Source of the DNA: UBA8438 sp963934795
GTDB lineage: Bacteria > Acidobacteriota > Vicinamibacteria > Vicinamibacterales > UBA8438
Reading direction: 5' to 3'
NCBI GenBank assembly: GCA_963934795.1
Contig: CAWWAF010000004.1
Coordinates: forward strand, 11,936-75,935
DNA: 64,000 nucleotides
Positions 44,904 through 54,292 of the stretch are shown in pieces. A program made the position numbers and the translations under genes. How positions within the stretch are numbered: position 1 is the first letter of the stretch; every line of letters starts with the position of its first letter. Below the pieces are notes generated by a model, which was given only the letters and a program-made list of their open reading frames with translations, was not told the origin of the DNA and ran no database searches.

Positions 44904-46505
44904 CTACCCTCTCTCGACGGTCATTACGTCGAATTGCTCGTGATGCAAGAGGGCATCCGGGTGCAGGACGATCTTCCGATCGAGCGTGCGCTCGATTTCC
45001 TTCATGACGCCCCGCGCTTCGGCCTTGAGCGCGCGCGCGACATCTGGATTGACGCGGAGTTGCACGCGGTGGCCATTCAGGTCGCTGCTGATCTTGCGCA
45101 GTTCAGACAAGATCTCATAACAGATCGCTGACGTCGACTTCACGACCGCGCTCCCTGAGCAGTACGGGCACGGTTCGGTCAACTGACGTTCCAGGCTCTG
45201 CTTGACCCGCTTGCGGGTGGTAATGATGAGGCCGAACTCGGTGACCTGGACCGCCTTCGATGGCGATCGGTCGCGTCGAATCTGCTGCTCGAACGCCTGA
45301 TAGACGCTTTGGCGGTTCTTGCGCTCCTCCATATCGATGAAGTCGAGGACGATGATGCCTCCCAGGTCGCGCAAACGGACCTGTCGGACGATCTCGGTGA
45401 CCGCCTCGAGGTTCGTCTTCACGATGGTGTCCTCAAGACGACCGCTCCGCTTGCCCACGTAGCGCCCGGTATTGACATCGATCGCGACCAGGGCCTCGGT
45501 CTGATTGATGACGATGTAGCCTCCCGATTTCAACCACACCTTGCTGCGCAGCCCCTTGTCGATCTCGGCCTGCACGCCGTATTCCTCAAAGATTGGGAAG
45601 TCCTTGTCATACCGATGTACGCGGGACACCATGTCCGGCATGATCCGCTCAACCAGCTTGACAGCCTTCTGATATTCCCCCGCGTCGTCGATGCGGATGG
45701 TGGAAAAGTCGTCGGTCAGGAGGTCACGCAGGAGTTTCGCGACCAGACTCTCCTCACGATGGATGCACACCGGCGCCCGCCGGTTTTCACCCTTCTTGAC
45801 CGTTTCGGTCCACAACTCATGGAAATACGTGAGATCGCTGATGATGTCTTCTTCGGGTCGGTCCGCCGCTGCGGTGCGGATGATGACGCCGCCTGGCATC
45901 CCGTGCTCGATACGGAAGTCTCGGACAATCCGCCGAAGGCGACTGCGCTGGTCTCGAGACGCAATCTTCCGGGACACGCCGATGTGGTCCACTGTCGGCA
46001 TGAAGACCAGGAATCGGCCTGGGATCGAGACGTGCGACGTGATGCGGGCGCCCTTGGTGCCGAGCGGCTCCTTCACCACCTGCACCACGATCTCCTGCCC
46101 GGCGGTCAGCAGCTTGTCGATCGGCAGATCTGACTGATTGCGGTCGCGACCTCGGCCGCGTCCGCGGCCACGTCCACCGCCCGAACCGGCGCTCGGTGCG
46201 CCTCCCCCGTTCTTGGAGTCTGGCTCCGCCTCTCCGTCTCCGTCGTCATCGGCGTCGATCCCATCCATCGACGCCAACGGATCGATGACATCGGCGACAT
46301 ACAAGAATCCGTCGCGCTCCAGACCAAGGTTGACGAAGGCGGCCTGCATCCCTGGCAGGACCTTCGAGACGCGTCCCTTATAGATGTTGCCCGCCGCGCC
46401 CAGCGCTTGGTCGCGTTCGACAAAAATTTCGACCACTTGGTCGTCTTCGAGAATGGCGGCCATCGTTTCGTGACCGCTCGTGGAGATGATCATCTCCTTG
46501 TTCAT
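44904..46505 (-). CDS. rng: Ribonuclease G/E family endoribonuclease with an RG-rich insert
   Basis: 533-residue endoribonuclease that processes 5S/16S rRNA precursors and decays mRNA. The N-terminal S1 domain (AAGNIYKGRVSKVLPGMQAAFV) is split by a low-complexity acidic and Gly/Arg insert (residues ~78-115, GGGRGRGRGRGRDRNQ), then RNase G core blocks IVLDFIDMEERKNRQ with the catalytic Asp, and the zinc-link LTEPCPYCSGS (C-x2-C). ATG 46505 (MNKEMIIS) is preferred over 46559. There is no long RNase E C-terminal scaffold. It follows rodA (246-bp gap), as in many mre loci. Confidence 0.9.
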   Translation of the reverse strand: MNKEMIISTSGHETMAAILEDDQVVEIFVERDQALGAAGNIYKGRVSKVLPGMQAAFVNLGLERDGFLYVADVIDPLASMDGIDADDDGDGEAEPDSKNGGGAPSAGSGGGRGRGRGRGRDRNQSDLPIDKLLTAGQEIVVQVVKEPLGTKGARITSHVSIPGRFLVFMPTVDHIGVSRKIASRDQRSRLRRIVRDFRIEHGMPGGVIIRTAAADRPEEDIISDLTYFHELWTETVKKGENRRAPVCIHREESLVAKLLRDLLTDDFSTIRIDDAGEYQKAVKLVERIMPDMVSRVHRYDKDFPIFEEYGVQAEIDKGLRSKVWLKSGGYIVINQTEALVAIDVNTGRYVGKRSGRLEDTIVKTNLEAVTEIVRQVRLRDLGGIIVLDFIDMEERKNRQSVYQAFEQQIRRDRSPSKAVQVTEFGLIITTRKRVKQSLERQLTEPCPYCSGSAVVKSTSAICYEILSELRKISSDLNGHRVQLRVNPDVARALKAEARGVMKEIERTLDRKIVLHPDALLHHEQFDVMTVERG

Positions 46506-46751
46506 GAATACAGCTCCAGATGCGGAAGCCCAGTCTCGCCCTGACTCCACCCGACACACCGGTCTCTCCCCAGACGCTGCACACGCCAGGGGCGTCTGCG
46601 AGCGTCGGCGGGAGGACAGGGTACGCGGGTCTGATCATCGGCAGTATCGACCGCTTCCGTTGCCATCTGCGCGGCGCTGTTCCCAGCGTCGTGCGACGGC
46701 GAGTGTGAATGCCGCGCGCGAAGGTGTCACCCCCAACGCCCGCGACGTGCC

Positions 46752-47852
46752 TCAGTTTGTAAATCTGCGCATCCTCACGTTGAGGACAAGTCCGAACGCC
46801 GCTAACGTAGCAATGACGGAAGACCCGCCATAACTCATCAACGGCAATGTGAGTCCTTTCACCGGCGCGAGCCCAGCTGACATGGCGATGTTGTAAATCA
46901 CCTGGAACGCAAACCCGGACATCAGACCGACCACCAGGAAGGTACCCAAGCGGTCTTTGGCCAGCCGGGCGGCGTCAAGCCCCCGCAGGATGACAAACAG
47001 ATACAACCCAAGCGCGACCACCACGCCCAGGAACCCTTGCTCTTCAGCGAGCACCGAGAAGATGAAGTCGTTGTGTGCAACCGGCAAAAAATTGTACTGG
47101 CTCTGGGTGCCGCCCAGAAACCCCTTTCCAAGCGGACCGCCGGACCCGACCGTAATGCGCGCCTGAATCTGCTGGTAGCCGGCGCCGCGTGCATCCTGCT
47201 CCGGGTCGAGGAAGCTCGAGAGCCGCTGCTTCTGATAGTCCTGGAGTCCGTAGGCCCACACGACCGGTGCGGCCAGCGCCGCAAGGAGCACCACGACGGC
47301 GACATACCGTAGACGCAGTCCGGCAAAGATGAGGATCCCGAAACAGACCGGGAGCAGGGTGACCGCGGTGCCCAGGTCGGGCTGCCGCGCAATCAACAGG
47401 AATGGCGTACCGATGATGAGCACCGTCATCAACCAGCCCGTGGGCGTGTGGGGTCCGCGACGGCGATCAGCGAAGAGCGTCGCCAGTGCCAACGCCACCA
47501 CAATCCGCGCGAACTCGGACGGCTGCAGATTGAATAGACCCAACCCGATCCACCGGCGAGCACCGCCGCCCTCCGTGCCAAACATCAACGCGTAGCCGAG
47601 CGCGGCCAGCAACGCGAGACCAATCAACACCGTGGAATCCGAGAACCACCGGTAGTCGACCGAGAGCATGACGATGAACCCGACCAGCCCCAGCCCGAGG
47701 GCCCACATCTGCGTCGACACCTGCGACCCGGCGAGGCCGGTCGTCGGGTCATAGGTCGTGCTGTAGATCATGGTGACGCCAATCGCGCACAGGAGAAGAA
47801 TGGCCAGCAGCAGCAGCCAATCGATGTGCCGATAGAGTCGTCGTTCGAGCAT
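46752..47852 (-). CDS. rodA: Rod-shape peptidoglycan glycosyltransferase RodA
   Basis: 366-residue SEDS-family inner-membrane glycosyltransferase that polymerises lipid II with PBP2 during elongation. About ten helices; conserved RWIGLGLFNLQPSEFARI and the late loop VAHNDFIFSVLAEEQGF, which includes the catalytic-type Asp/Glu, and the final LPLMSYGGSSVIATL. It starts 1 bp after the stop of mrdA, a coupled pair. The C-terminus is the usual short basic tail. Confidence 0.95.
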   Translation of the reverse strand: MLERRLYRHIDWLLLLAILLLCAIGVTMIYSTTYDPTTGLAGSQVSTQMWALGLGLVGFIVMLSVDYRWFSDSTVLIGLALLAALGYALMFGTEGGGARRWIGLGLFNLQPSEFARIVVALALATLFADRRRGPHTPTGWLMTVLIIGTPFLLIARQPDLGTAVTLLPVCFGILIFAGLRLRYVAVVVLLAALAAPVVWAYGLQDYQKQRLSSFLDPEQDARGAGYQQIQARITVGSGGPLGKGFLGGTQSQYNFLPVAHNDFIFSVLAEEQGFLGVVVALGLYLFVILRGLDAARLAKDRLGTFLVVGLMSGFAFQVIYNIAMSAGLAPVKGLTLPLMSYGGSSVIATLAAFGLVLNVRMRRFTN

Positions 47853-47853
47853 C

Positions 47854-49752
47854 CTAGTTGGTCACCACGGCCGTCGAAGACATCGGGGGGACGACTTCCG
47901 GGGGAGCGGGTAGGGGCAGCACTGGCAGCGGACGACCGTCCTGCTTGGCGAAGTACGTCTCCATGACATGCTTCGCGATGGGCGCACTCAGCGACCCGTG
48001 TTCGTTGTGCTCACCAAACACGACTCCGGCAATTTCCGGCGCGTGCGCGGGGGCTGCGAAGACAAACCAGCCATGGTCGAAAAACTCTGGATCCGTCTCT
48101 CCGGCCGCCGTGCGCCCCCTCAAAGAGATCACTTGTGCGGTGCCGGTCTTGCCGATGACGTCCCGACCCTCGATTCTGGCCCGGCCACCGGTGCCGGCCC
48201 GGTTGACCACGTTCCAGAGCCCGTCAGTGACGGCGCTGATCGTCTCCGGAGAGAGGGTGACCTGAGAGCGAGGCCCGGGAGGCTGGGCCGGGGCCCAGCC
48301 GTCGCCGTCGTTCACCGCCTTGAGCAGATACGGGGTCACCCGGGTACCGCCATTCACCACCGTGGCCATCATGACCGCCAGCGACAGCGGCGTGACATCC
48401 ACAGCCCCCTGCCCGATCGCGACCGAAATCGTCTCGCCCGGGTACCACCGTTCACCACGCGCTTCGCGCTTCCACGCCGTCGAAGGCACCAAGCCCTGAA
48501 CCTCATGGGGGAGGTCAATACCGCTGAGCACGCCCAGCCCGAGCGCGGTGGCCCACTTATGAATCTGGTCGACCTCCATCTTCTGGCCCAGCGTGTAGAA
48601 ATAGGTATTACACGACTGCTCGAGCGCCTCACGCATGTTCACACTGCCATGGCTGCCCCAACATTTGTAGAATCGCCCGTAGAACGTCCCACCGCCGTGG
48701 CAGGCGACACGATCCTCAGCGTTGATGATCCCCTCCTCCAGCGCCGCCACGGCCATCGCAATCTTGAAGGTGGACCCAGGAGAGTATCGACCCTGTAGGG
48801 CCCTATTGCTCAACGGCCGCCGTGTATCGTCGTTGAGTCCGCTCCAAGTGGCACTATCAATCCCCATAGCGAACGCATTGGGGTCGTAGGCCGGCAGACT
48901 CACCAGAGACAGGATCTCGCCAGACCGCGGGTCCAGCACCACGGCGGCGCCATCGAAACCGGCCAGCTTGAACGCTGCTTCGGCCGCCTCCTGGAGATCG
49001 TAGTCGAGGGTTAACTGGAGTTGCCGGCCTTCGCTTGGCGCAATCTCACCAACGGTGTCGATCTCGCGACCGATCGCGTCGACCACCACCTGGCGGGCAC
49101 CGTCTGTTCCCATGAGCAGCCGGTTGTATGTGCTCTCGATGCCAGACTTCCCCACGACCGTGCCGCTGCGCACGCCCTCAAAATCGGCCGTCCCCAACTG
49201 CGAGTCGCTCACCTGTCCCACGTAGCCAAACAGATGGGCCGCCACCTCCGCCGTCTCGTAGTGTCGGGCAGGCAACTCCTGGACAAAGAGCCCTGCCAAC
49301 TCGAGCGCGTGGGCCGCGACCGCCGACACCTGTCCCATGGTTGCGTCACGAATCAAGACCATCGGTTGGTAGGCCGGGGTTCTCCGGTTCCGCTCGACGA
49401 CCGACCAGAGTGCAGCCGAGGGAACACCCGCCACCTCCGAGAGCAACGTGATGGTGCGTTCAAGATCGGCCACCTGCTCACGCACAAACGAGATGTTCAA
49501 CGAATTCCGGTTCTTCACCAATATGCGCCCGTCGCGATCGAACACGTTCCCTCGGGGCGCGCGAAGACCGACCGTTCGACGGTGGTTGTTTTCTGCCAGC
49601 TGGTGATACCGGTCGTGCTGCCCAACCTGGAGCGACCAGAACGCCACCCCGAGGGCCACGAACGCAAGGACCACCGAGGTCCGCAGCAACAGCAGCGGCA
49701 CCGTCGTGCTATCGCGACGTCCCTCTCCGTGTGTCTCGAGTTCGCCTGTCAT
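47854..49752 (-). CDS. mrdA: Penicillin-binding protein 2, elongasome transpeptidase
   Basis: 632-residue class B PBP. An N-terminal membrane helix (LLLRTSVVLAFVALGVAFWSL) precedes the dimerisation/pedestal domain and the transpeptidase domain with SxxK motif SPGSTFKIA, SxN motif SCNTYF and KTGTAQ near residue 540. The N-terminal LRAPRGNVFDRDGRILVKNR is typical of MrdA. ATG 49752 is used (a GTG three bases upstream is possible). Co-transcribed with mreD upstream and rodA downstream. Confidence 0.95.
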   Translation of the reverse strand: MTGELETHGEGRRDSTTVPLLLLRTSVVLAFVALGVAFWSLQVGQHDRYHQLAENNHRRTVGLRAPRGNVFDRDGRILVKNRNSLNISFVREQVADLERTITLLSEVAGVPSAALWSVVERNRRTPAYQPMVLIRDATMGQVSAVAAHALELAGLFVQELPARHYETAEVAAHLFGYVGQVSDSQLGTADFEGVRSGTVVGKSGIESTYNRLLMGTDGARQVVVDAIGREIDTVGEIAPSEGRQLQLTLDYDLQEAAEAAFKLAGFDGAAVVLDPRSGEILSLVSLPAYDPNAFAMGIDSATWSGLNDDTRRPLSNRALQGRYSPGSTFKIAMAVAALEEGIINAEDRVACHGGGTFYGRFYKCWGSHGSVNMREALEQSCNTYFYTLGQKMEVDQIHKWATALGLGVLSGIDLPHEVQGLVPSTAWKREARGERWYPGETISVAIGQGAVDVTPLSLAVMMATVVNGGTRVTPYLLKAVNDGDGWAPAQPPGPRSQVTLSPETISAVTDGLWNVVNRAGTGGRARIEGRDVIGKTGTAQVISLRGRTAAGETDPEFFDHGWFVFAAPAHAPEIAGVVFGEHNEHGSLSAPIAKHVMETYFAKQDGRPLPVLPLPAPPEVVPPMSSTAVVTN

Positions 49753-49785
49753 CACCGCTCTTCCTGAGTTCGCACCCTCACCCGC

Positions 49786-50307
49786 CTAGCCTCCGAAGCG
49801 CCGCGTCAGTCTGCGCCGGCGTAGCCGCCGACGCATGAGCACCTCCGGTGCGGCGCTCAATGCCATCGCGACCCCGGCGGCGACCGCCGTGTTGGCCGCG
49901 GCTTGCGTCAAGACGCCCCCGTACGACGTCACCATCCGATCATCCGACAGTAAACCGTACAACCCGACGAAGCAGGCGGCGTGAACAAGCGAAGCAAAAA
50001 ACACCACCAACGCCTGGTACCACGGTCGCGACACGTCGAACTGCACCGCAAAGGCGCCGACCGCATACCCCAACAGCGTCTTCGTGAGCCCCCCGACGCC
50101 GATAACACCGCCGGACAAGGCGTCTTGAAGCAAGCCGCCAACGGTACCGGCCCACAACCCACCCACCGGACCACTGGAGATCGCCACCAGCACGACCAGC
50201 ACCAAGACCAGATCTACGGTCACCCCAATCCCGGCGAACAGCGGAGCCACCGTCGTTTGCACAGCCAGGGCCACCGCCAGCGCCAAGCCGACCCAGGCCG
50301 TCTTCAT
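49786..50307 (-). CDS. mreD: Rod-shape-determining protein MreD
   Basis: 173-residue integral membrane protein with about five helices (e.g. GLALAVALAVQTTVAPLFAGI, GLWAGTVGGLLQDAL) that stabilises the MreC-MreB-RodA complex. Sequence is variable in this family and the call rests mainly on position between mreC and mrdA, length, and the GLWAGTVGGLLQDALSGG block. ATG 50307 overlaps the stop of mreC by 4 bp (ATGA). The C-terminal tail is strongly basic (RRRLRRRRLTRR). Confidence 0.88.
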   Translation of the reverse strand: MKTAWVGLALAVALAVQTTVAPLFAGIGVTVDLVLVLVVLVAISSGPVGGLWAGTVGGLLQDALSGGVIGVGGLTKTLLGYAVGAFAVQFDVSRPWYQALVVFFASLVHAACFVGLYGLLSDDRMVTSYGGVLTQAAANTAVAAGVAMALSAAPEVLMRRRLRRRRLTRRFGG

Positions 50308-51149
50308 CCGCCACCGGCCGCGGTCGTCGACGCGGTGGACTCCGCGACGATCACCAGCACATCTTCCAGGTCTCCGAAGGCAACCATCGGCCGCACGTGA
50401 ATCGTCTGATAGAGACCGGCCCCCCCCCCGACCTCGGCCACCTGTCCCACCGGCACGCCTTTCGGATACACACCATCTGCACCCGAGGTCACGACCATGT
50501 CTCCGACCCGAACGTCGTCCAGCTTCGACACGTATTCCATGCGAAGCAGGTCTTGGTCGAGGTCGCCCATCGCCACACCCTGCACACGGGTCCGTTCAAT
50601 CAACACCCCGGCCGCGGCGCTCCGGTCGATCAACAGTTGCACCTTGGCCGCTCGGGAACCGGGGTCATTGAGCACCCGGCCAACCACCCCATCGGGCGAG
50701 ACCACGGCTGCGTCGCGCAGCACGCCGTCGCCTGTACCCCGGTCAATGGTCACGGTACGGAAATACGGTGTCGCGTCTCCCGCAATCACCCGAGCACTGA
50801 CGGTCGAAAACGCGACATTGCGGCGAAACCCCAGCAGTTCTTCCAGGCCCCGAGCTCGCTGCGCCATTGCACGTTCTCCCTGCAGCCGTAGCTGCAACTG
50901 AGCGACGTCCTCCCGCAGCTCGCTGTTCTCCGCTTCGACGGAGACAAGACCGACATATCCCTCCCACAGGCCAGTCGCGCCCCCGATGGCCCGCGCGACG
51001 CCCCGCTGCACCTCCGAAAACACACCGAACGTCACGCCTTCCAGCAGGCGTACGCCGGACGGCGTGTTGACCTGGACGGAGATCAACACGAGGTGGCCGA
51101 CGACCACAGCCAGCAGCAGGACGCCGGTGCGACGGCGCAATTTAGTCAA
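50304..51149 (-). CDS. mreC: Cell-shape protein MreC
   Basis: 281-residue bitopic membrane protein: N-terminal helix (GVLLLAVVVGHLVLISV), a coiled coil (ENSELREDVAQLQLRLQ) and the periplasmic double beta-barrel domain with VIAGDATPYFRTVTIDRG, a family signature. It organises the elongation complex between MreB and PBP2/RodA. A run of ten G (50420-50429, Gly codons in VAEVGGGAGLYQ) is in frame. It overlaps mreB by 8 bp and mreD by 4 bp. Confidence 0.93.
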   Translation of the reverse strand: MTKLRRRTGVLLLAVVVGHLVLISVQVNTPSGVRLLEGVTFGVFSEVQRGVARAIGGATGLWEGYVGLVSVEAENSELREDVAQLQLRLQGERAMAQRARGLEELLGFRRNVAFSTVSARVIAGDATPYFRTVTIDRGTGDGVLRDAAVVSPDGVVGRVLNDPGSRAAKVQLLIDRSAAAGVLIERTRVQGVAMGDLDQDLLRMEYVSKLDDVRVGDMVVTSGADGVYPKGVPVGQVAEVGGGAGLYQTIHVRPMVAFGDLEDVLVIVAESTASTTAAGGG

Positions 51150-52167
51150 TCGAAATCTTCCGCAACAATGCGAACTCGGACAGCATCTGCCCGGCTCCCA
51201 GCACTACTGACGACAGCGGGTCATCCGCCATCGCGACGGGCAACCCCGTCTCTTCGCGCAATCGCTTGTCGAGGTTCTTCAGCAACGAGCCGCCACCAGT
51301 CAGCACAATGCCACGGTCGACGATATCGGCCGAGAGCTCGGGCGGCGTGCGCTCGAGTGCGACGCGGACCGCGTCGACGATCACGTTCACGGTCTCGGCC
51401 AGCGCCTCGCGAATCTCCTCGTCGGTGATCGTGATCGTCTTGGGCACCCCTTCAATAAGATGGCGCCCTTTGATTTCCATCGTGATCCGTTCGTCGAGGC
51501 CATACGCGGAACCGACCCGAATCTTGATGTTCTCGGCCGTTCGCTCGCCGATCAGCAAGTTATAGGTCTTCTTGATATACGAGATGATGGCCTCGTCCAT
51601 CTCGTTTCCCGCGACCCGCACCGCCTTGCTGTAGACGATGCCAGCCAACGAAATCACCGCAATGTCGGTGGTCCCCCCGCCGACATCGACGATCATGTTG
51701 CCCGCCGGTTCGGTAATGGGCATCCCGGCCCCAATGGCGGCCGCCATCGCCTCTTCGACGAGAAACACTTCGCTCGCCTTGGCCCGATAGGCGCTGTCCT
51801 TCACCGCACGTTTTTCAACCTGCGTAATTTCAGACGGCACCCCGATGACGATCCGCGGCCGCACCCAGACGGTCCGGTTGTGGGCCTTCTTGATGAAGTA
51901 GGTGAGCATCTTCTCCGTAATCTCGAAGTCGGCGATGACACCATCCTTCATCGGCTTGATGGCGATGATGTTGCCGGGGGTCCGCCCCAACATGTCCTTC
52001 GCCTCACGCCCGACCGCCTCAATCGAACCATTGACTTTGTTGATGGCTACGATCGACGGCTCGTTGACGATGATCCCTTTCCCACGCGCGTACACACACG
52101 TATTGGCGGTACCGAGATCGATGGCCAGATCACTGGAGAACAACGCGAACAAAGAACGGACACCCAA
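51142..52167 (-). CDS. mreB: Rod-shape-determining actin homologue MreB
   Basis: 341-residue bacterial actin that forms membrane-bound filaments directing lateral wall synthesis. Actin-fold phosphate loops are intact: AIDLGTANTCVYARGKG, VDVGGGTTDIAVISLAG and VLTGGGSLLKNLDKRL. N-terminal FSSDLAIDLG matches the amphipathic start seen in Gram-negatives. First gene of mreB-mreC-mreD-mrdA-rodA. A GGDEF gene lies 43 bp upstream on the same strand, so the operon promoter may lie upstream of it or within the gap. Confidence 0.96.
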   Translation of the reverse strand: MGVRSLFALFSSDLAIDLGTANTCVYARGKGIIVNEPSIVAINKVNGSIEAVGREAKDMLGRTPGNIIAIKPMKDGVIADFEITEKMLTYFIKKAHNRTVWVRPRIVIGVPSEITQVEKRAVKDSAYRAKASEVFLVEEAMAAAIGAGMPITEPAGNMIVDVGGGTTDIAVISLAGIVYSKAVRVAGNEMDEAIISYIKKTYNLLIGERTAENIKIRVGSAYGLDERITMEIKGRHLIEGVPKTITITDEEIREALAETVNVIVDAVRVALERTPPELSADIVDRGIVLTGGGSLLKNLDKRLREETGLPVAMADDPLSSVVLGAGQMLSEFALLRKISID

Positions 52168-52210
52168 CAGAAATAGTCCTCCTCGCCACCCTCAACTCGC
52201 TCGGCGTGGC

Positions 52211-53656
52211 CTACGCCACTGCCTTCGCGAGTCGGATGCCATCTTTCCCATGTGCCTTCACCCGATACATCGCGTCATCGGCCGCCTGCAGCAGGCCGTC
52301 GACGGTGGGCACCAAGTCAGGCAACGTCGCCACGCCGGCTGACGCGGTCAGCCGGCAATTCAATCCCTCTCTCGCGAGAAAGTCGTGCTCTGCGATGCGC
52401 TCACGGACGCGCTCGGCCACCACCATGGCGCCGTCGGCGCCCGTCTCCGGCAGCACGACCGCGAACTCGTCGCCGCCAAACCGCGCGACCACATCGCTCT
52501 CGCGTGCGCAGTCCCGAATAACCGCGCCGGCCTCAACCAAGGCGCGACTGCCGTAGAGATGCCCGCGCGTGTCGTTGATTTCTTTGAAGCCGTCGAGGTC
52601 AATGAACAGCAGCGACAACGGCTGCCGTGACCGAACCGCGCGCTTGCCCTCCCGGCGCAGCACCTCACCCAAGTAGCGCGAGTTGAAGAGCTGCGTCAGG
52701 TCGTCGGTGACGGTCAACGCCTGGGCCCGCTCCATCCGAATCGCGTTGTCGAGTGCGAGCGCGGCAGGCTCCAAGAGCGTGTGCAGCGCCTCCCGAACCC
52801 GCGCGGACAACACCGGCACACGGGCCGACGTGGTGATGTCTGTGCCGACCAGCGCGCCGATGGTGCGACCGCGACACGACAGCGGGAATGCAAGGGCGGC
52901 CACCCCCGGGGCGGTGCTACCGCGCCGGTCCTGGGTTAGGTCGCGCGAGCCGGTCCCCTGCTCCGAACGCATCACCCGCGCCCCAAAGGCGCACACCGCC
53001 GCTTCCAGTTCGACCGGGAGTCGCGAGGTGGCTAGCAATGTGGGCGAACCGGTCGCGTCGGGGCCCACGACCGCCCAGTGCGGGGCAGGCAACCACGCCG
53101 CCGCACGCCCCACCAGCGCCTCGGCGACTGGCAACGGCTCGAACGGCGCCGCCACGTGACGAACGACCTGCGTCAACATCGGGACCCGATCCAGAAAGCG
53201 GGCCAGCGGCACCTGCGTGCGCCGCCACCGGGTGGCCAGGTCTCCGGGAACGGCCAGCGCAATGTGATGGGCCACATCAATCGCGTCCAGCGGGGTTGTC
53301 AAATGTGTCGCAAACCCGATGTCACGTGACCGTTCAGCGACAGCCACAGCGCGACCGGCCGAATAGGACGCGACCGGCCTCTCGCCGGCGATGGCCCGCA
53401 GGCGGCGCCAGTTCGGCCGTCGTCCCGGTGATAGCTCCCAGAACACCGCACCAACCGGTCCGATGTCGCTCGCCGTCAGTGCGCCGGACGCCTCCTCCTG
53501 CGAGCGGCACGCTATCCGGTAGCGCTTCAATCGATGCAGCGCGGCGATCTGGGTCTGAACGTCCGAGGTGGGATGATGAAAAACGGCGAGCGTCAGGGCT
53601 GCGGGGGGCGCGTTGTGCGATCGTTGCGCGGTCCTGCTGTGCCCCCGTACCGGCAT
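52211..53656 (-). CDS. GGDEF diguanylate cyclase with an N-terminal sensory region
   Basis: 481 residues. The C-terminal cyclase domain has GGDEF at residues 394-398 and the inhibitory I-site R-x2-D (RESD) five residues before it, so it probably makes c-di-GMP with product inhibition. The preceding ~180 residues (ALAFPLSCRGRTIGALVG, ALHTLLEPAALALDNAI) resemble a GAF domain; the first ~130 residues are Ala/Arg-rich and not recognised. ATG 53656 is chosen because upstream codons to 53746 are poorly conserved in character. It precedes mreB on the same strand. Confidence 0.85.
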   Translation of the reverse strand: MPVRGHSRTAQRSHNAPPAALTLAVFHHPTSDVQTQIAALHRLKRYRIACRSQEEASGALTASDIGPVGAVFWELSPGRRPNWRRLRAIAGERPVASYSAGRAVAVAERSRDIGFATHLTTPLDAIDVAHHIALAVPGDLATRWRRTQVPLARFLDRVPMLTQVVRHVAAPFEPLPVAEALVGRAAAWLPAPHWAVVGPDATGSPTLLATSRLPVELEAAVCAFGARVMRSEQGTGSRDLTQDRRGSTAPGVAALAFPLSCRGRTIGALVGTDITTSARVPVLSARVREALHTLLEPAALALDNAIRMERAQALTVTDDLTQLFNSRYLGEVLRREGKRAVRSRQPLSLLFIDLDGFKEINDTRGHLYGSRALVEAGAVIRDCARESDVVARFGGDEFAVVLPETGADGAMVVAERVRERIAEHDFLAREGLNCRLTASAGVATLPDLVPTVDGLLQAADDAMYRVKAHGKDGIRLAKAVA

Positions 53657-54292
53657 GCTAAGTCGCCCCGTTTGCACCCGCGGCGGGTTGGACCCGCCGA
53701 TGCATCCCGTAGCGGCTGAGGCGAGCCCCCGCGTGAGCGAGGTCAAATACTGCCCGATCCTCTCCGAAATAACGCGTGACGGAGCGGGCGTGTTCTCGTC
53801 TGGGGTGCTTCACCGCAATCGCGAACGGGATCACTTATAATTTTGTTCTGTCAGTTCCCCTAAGTCCTTCACTGTCTGCAAATATAACATATCTAGTGTG
53901 CCAGGCCGCACCAAAGTGGTGCACTCAGACTGGCATCCCGAGACCGTCGGACCCGGTCAGCGAGCCAACGACCGGCCAACCGGCCCCGCTTGACCGCCCA
54001 GGGGACCGAATTCGCCGATATTCGGCAAGAACGTTGCCCCGTTCTCACCCGGCCGATGCTGCGGTGGGTTGCCGCAAGGTTGCAGCCTGACGTAAAATCG
54101 AGTGTTGAGCCGCCCATTACGTGCGGCCCGAGCCAGACACCCGGCATGAACGAGGGGTTGCGGCCTCGGGTCCGGCACCGCGATTGCGGTGTTGCCCAGT
54201 TGGAATAAATGCATGGCGCGTCGTCCCGAAGGGATGCCGCCGGACGAGCGCAGCCGGAAGCTAACCGCGCCGCTCACAGGAGTCGACGAACG
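53657..54292. other. 636-bp gene-free divergent region with an AT-rich core
   Basis: Separates the GGDEF gene and the foldase gene. Around 53835-53895 the sequence becomes unusually AT-rich for this genome (TATAATT, AATATAACATATCTAG), suggesting promoters in both directions. A nested hairpin at 53899-53935 lies just downstream of it (listed separately). No ORF or RNA gene was recognised in the remaining sequence. Confidence 0.5.
53899..53935. repeat. Nested inverted repeat next to AT-rich promoter region
   Basis: Inner perfect hairpin GCACCA-AAG-TGGTGC (53908-53922) inside an outer TGCCAG ... CTGGCA pair (53899-53904 and 53930-53935). It could be an operator for a dimeric regulator or a leader hairpin. 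No regulator in the window can be assigned to it. Confidence 0.45.
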
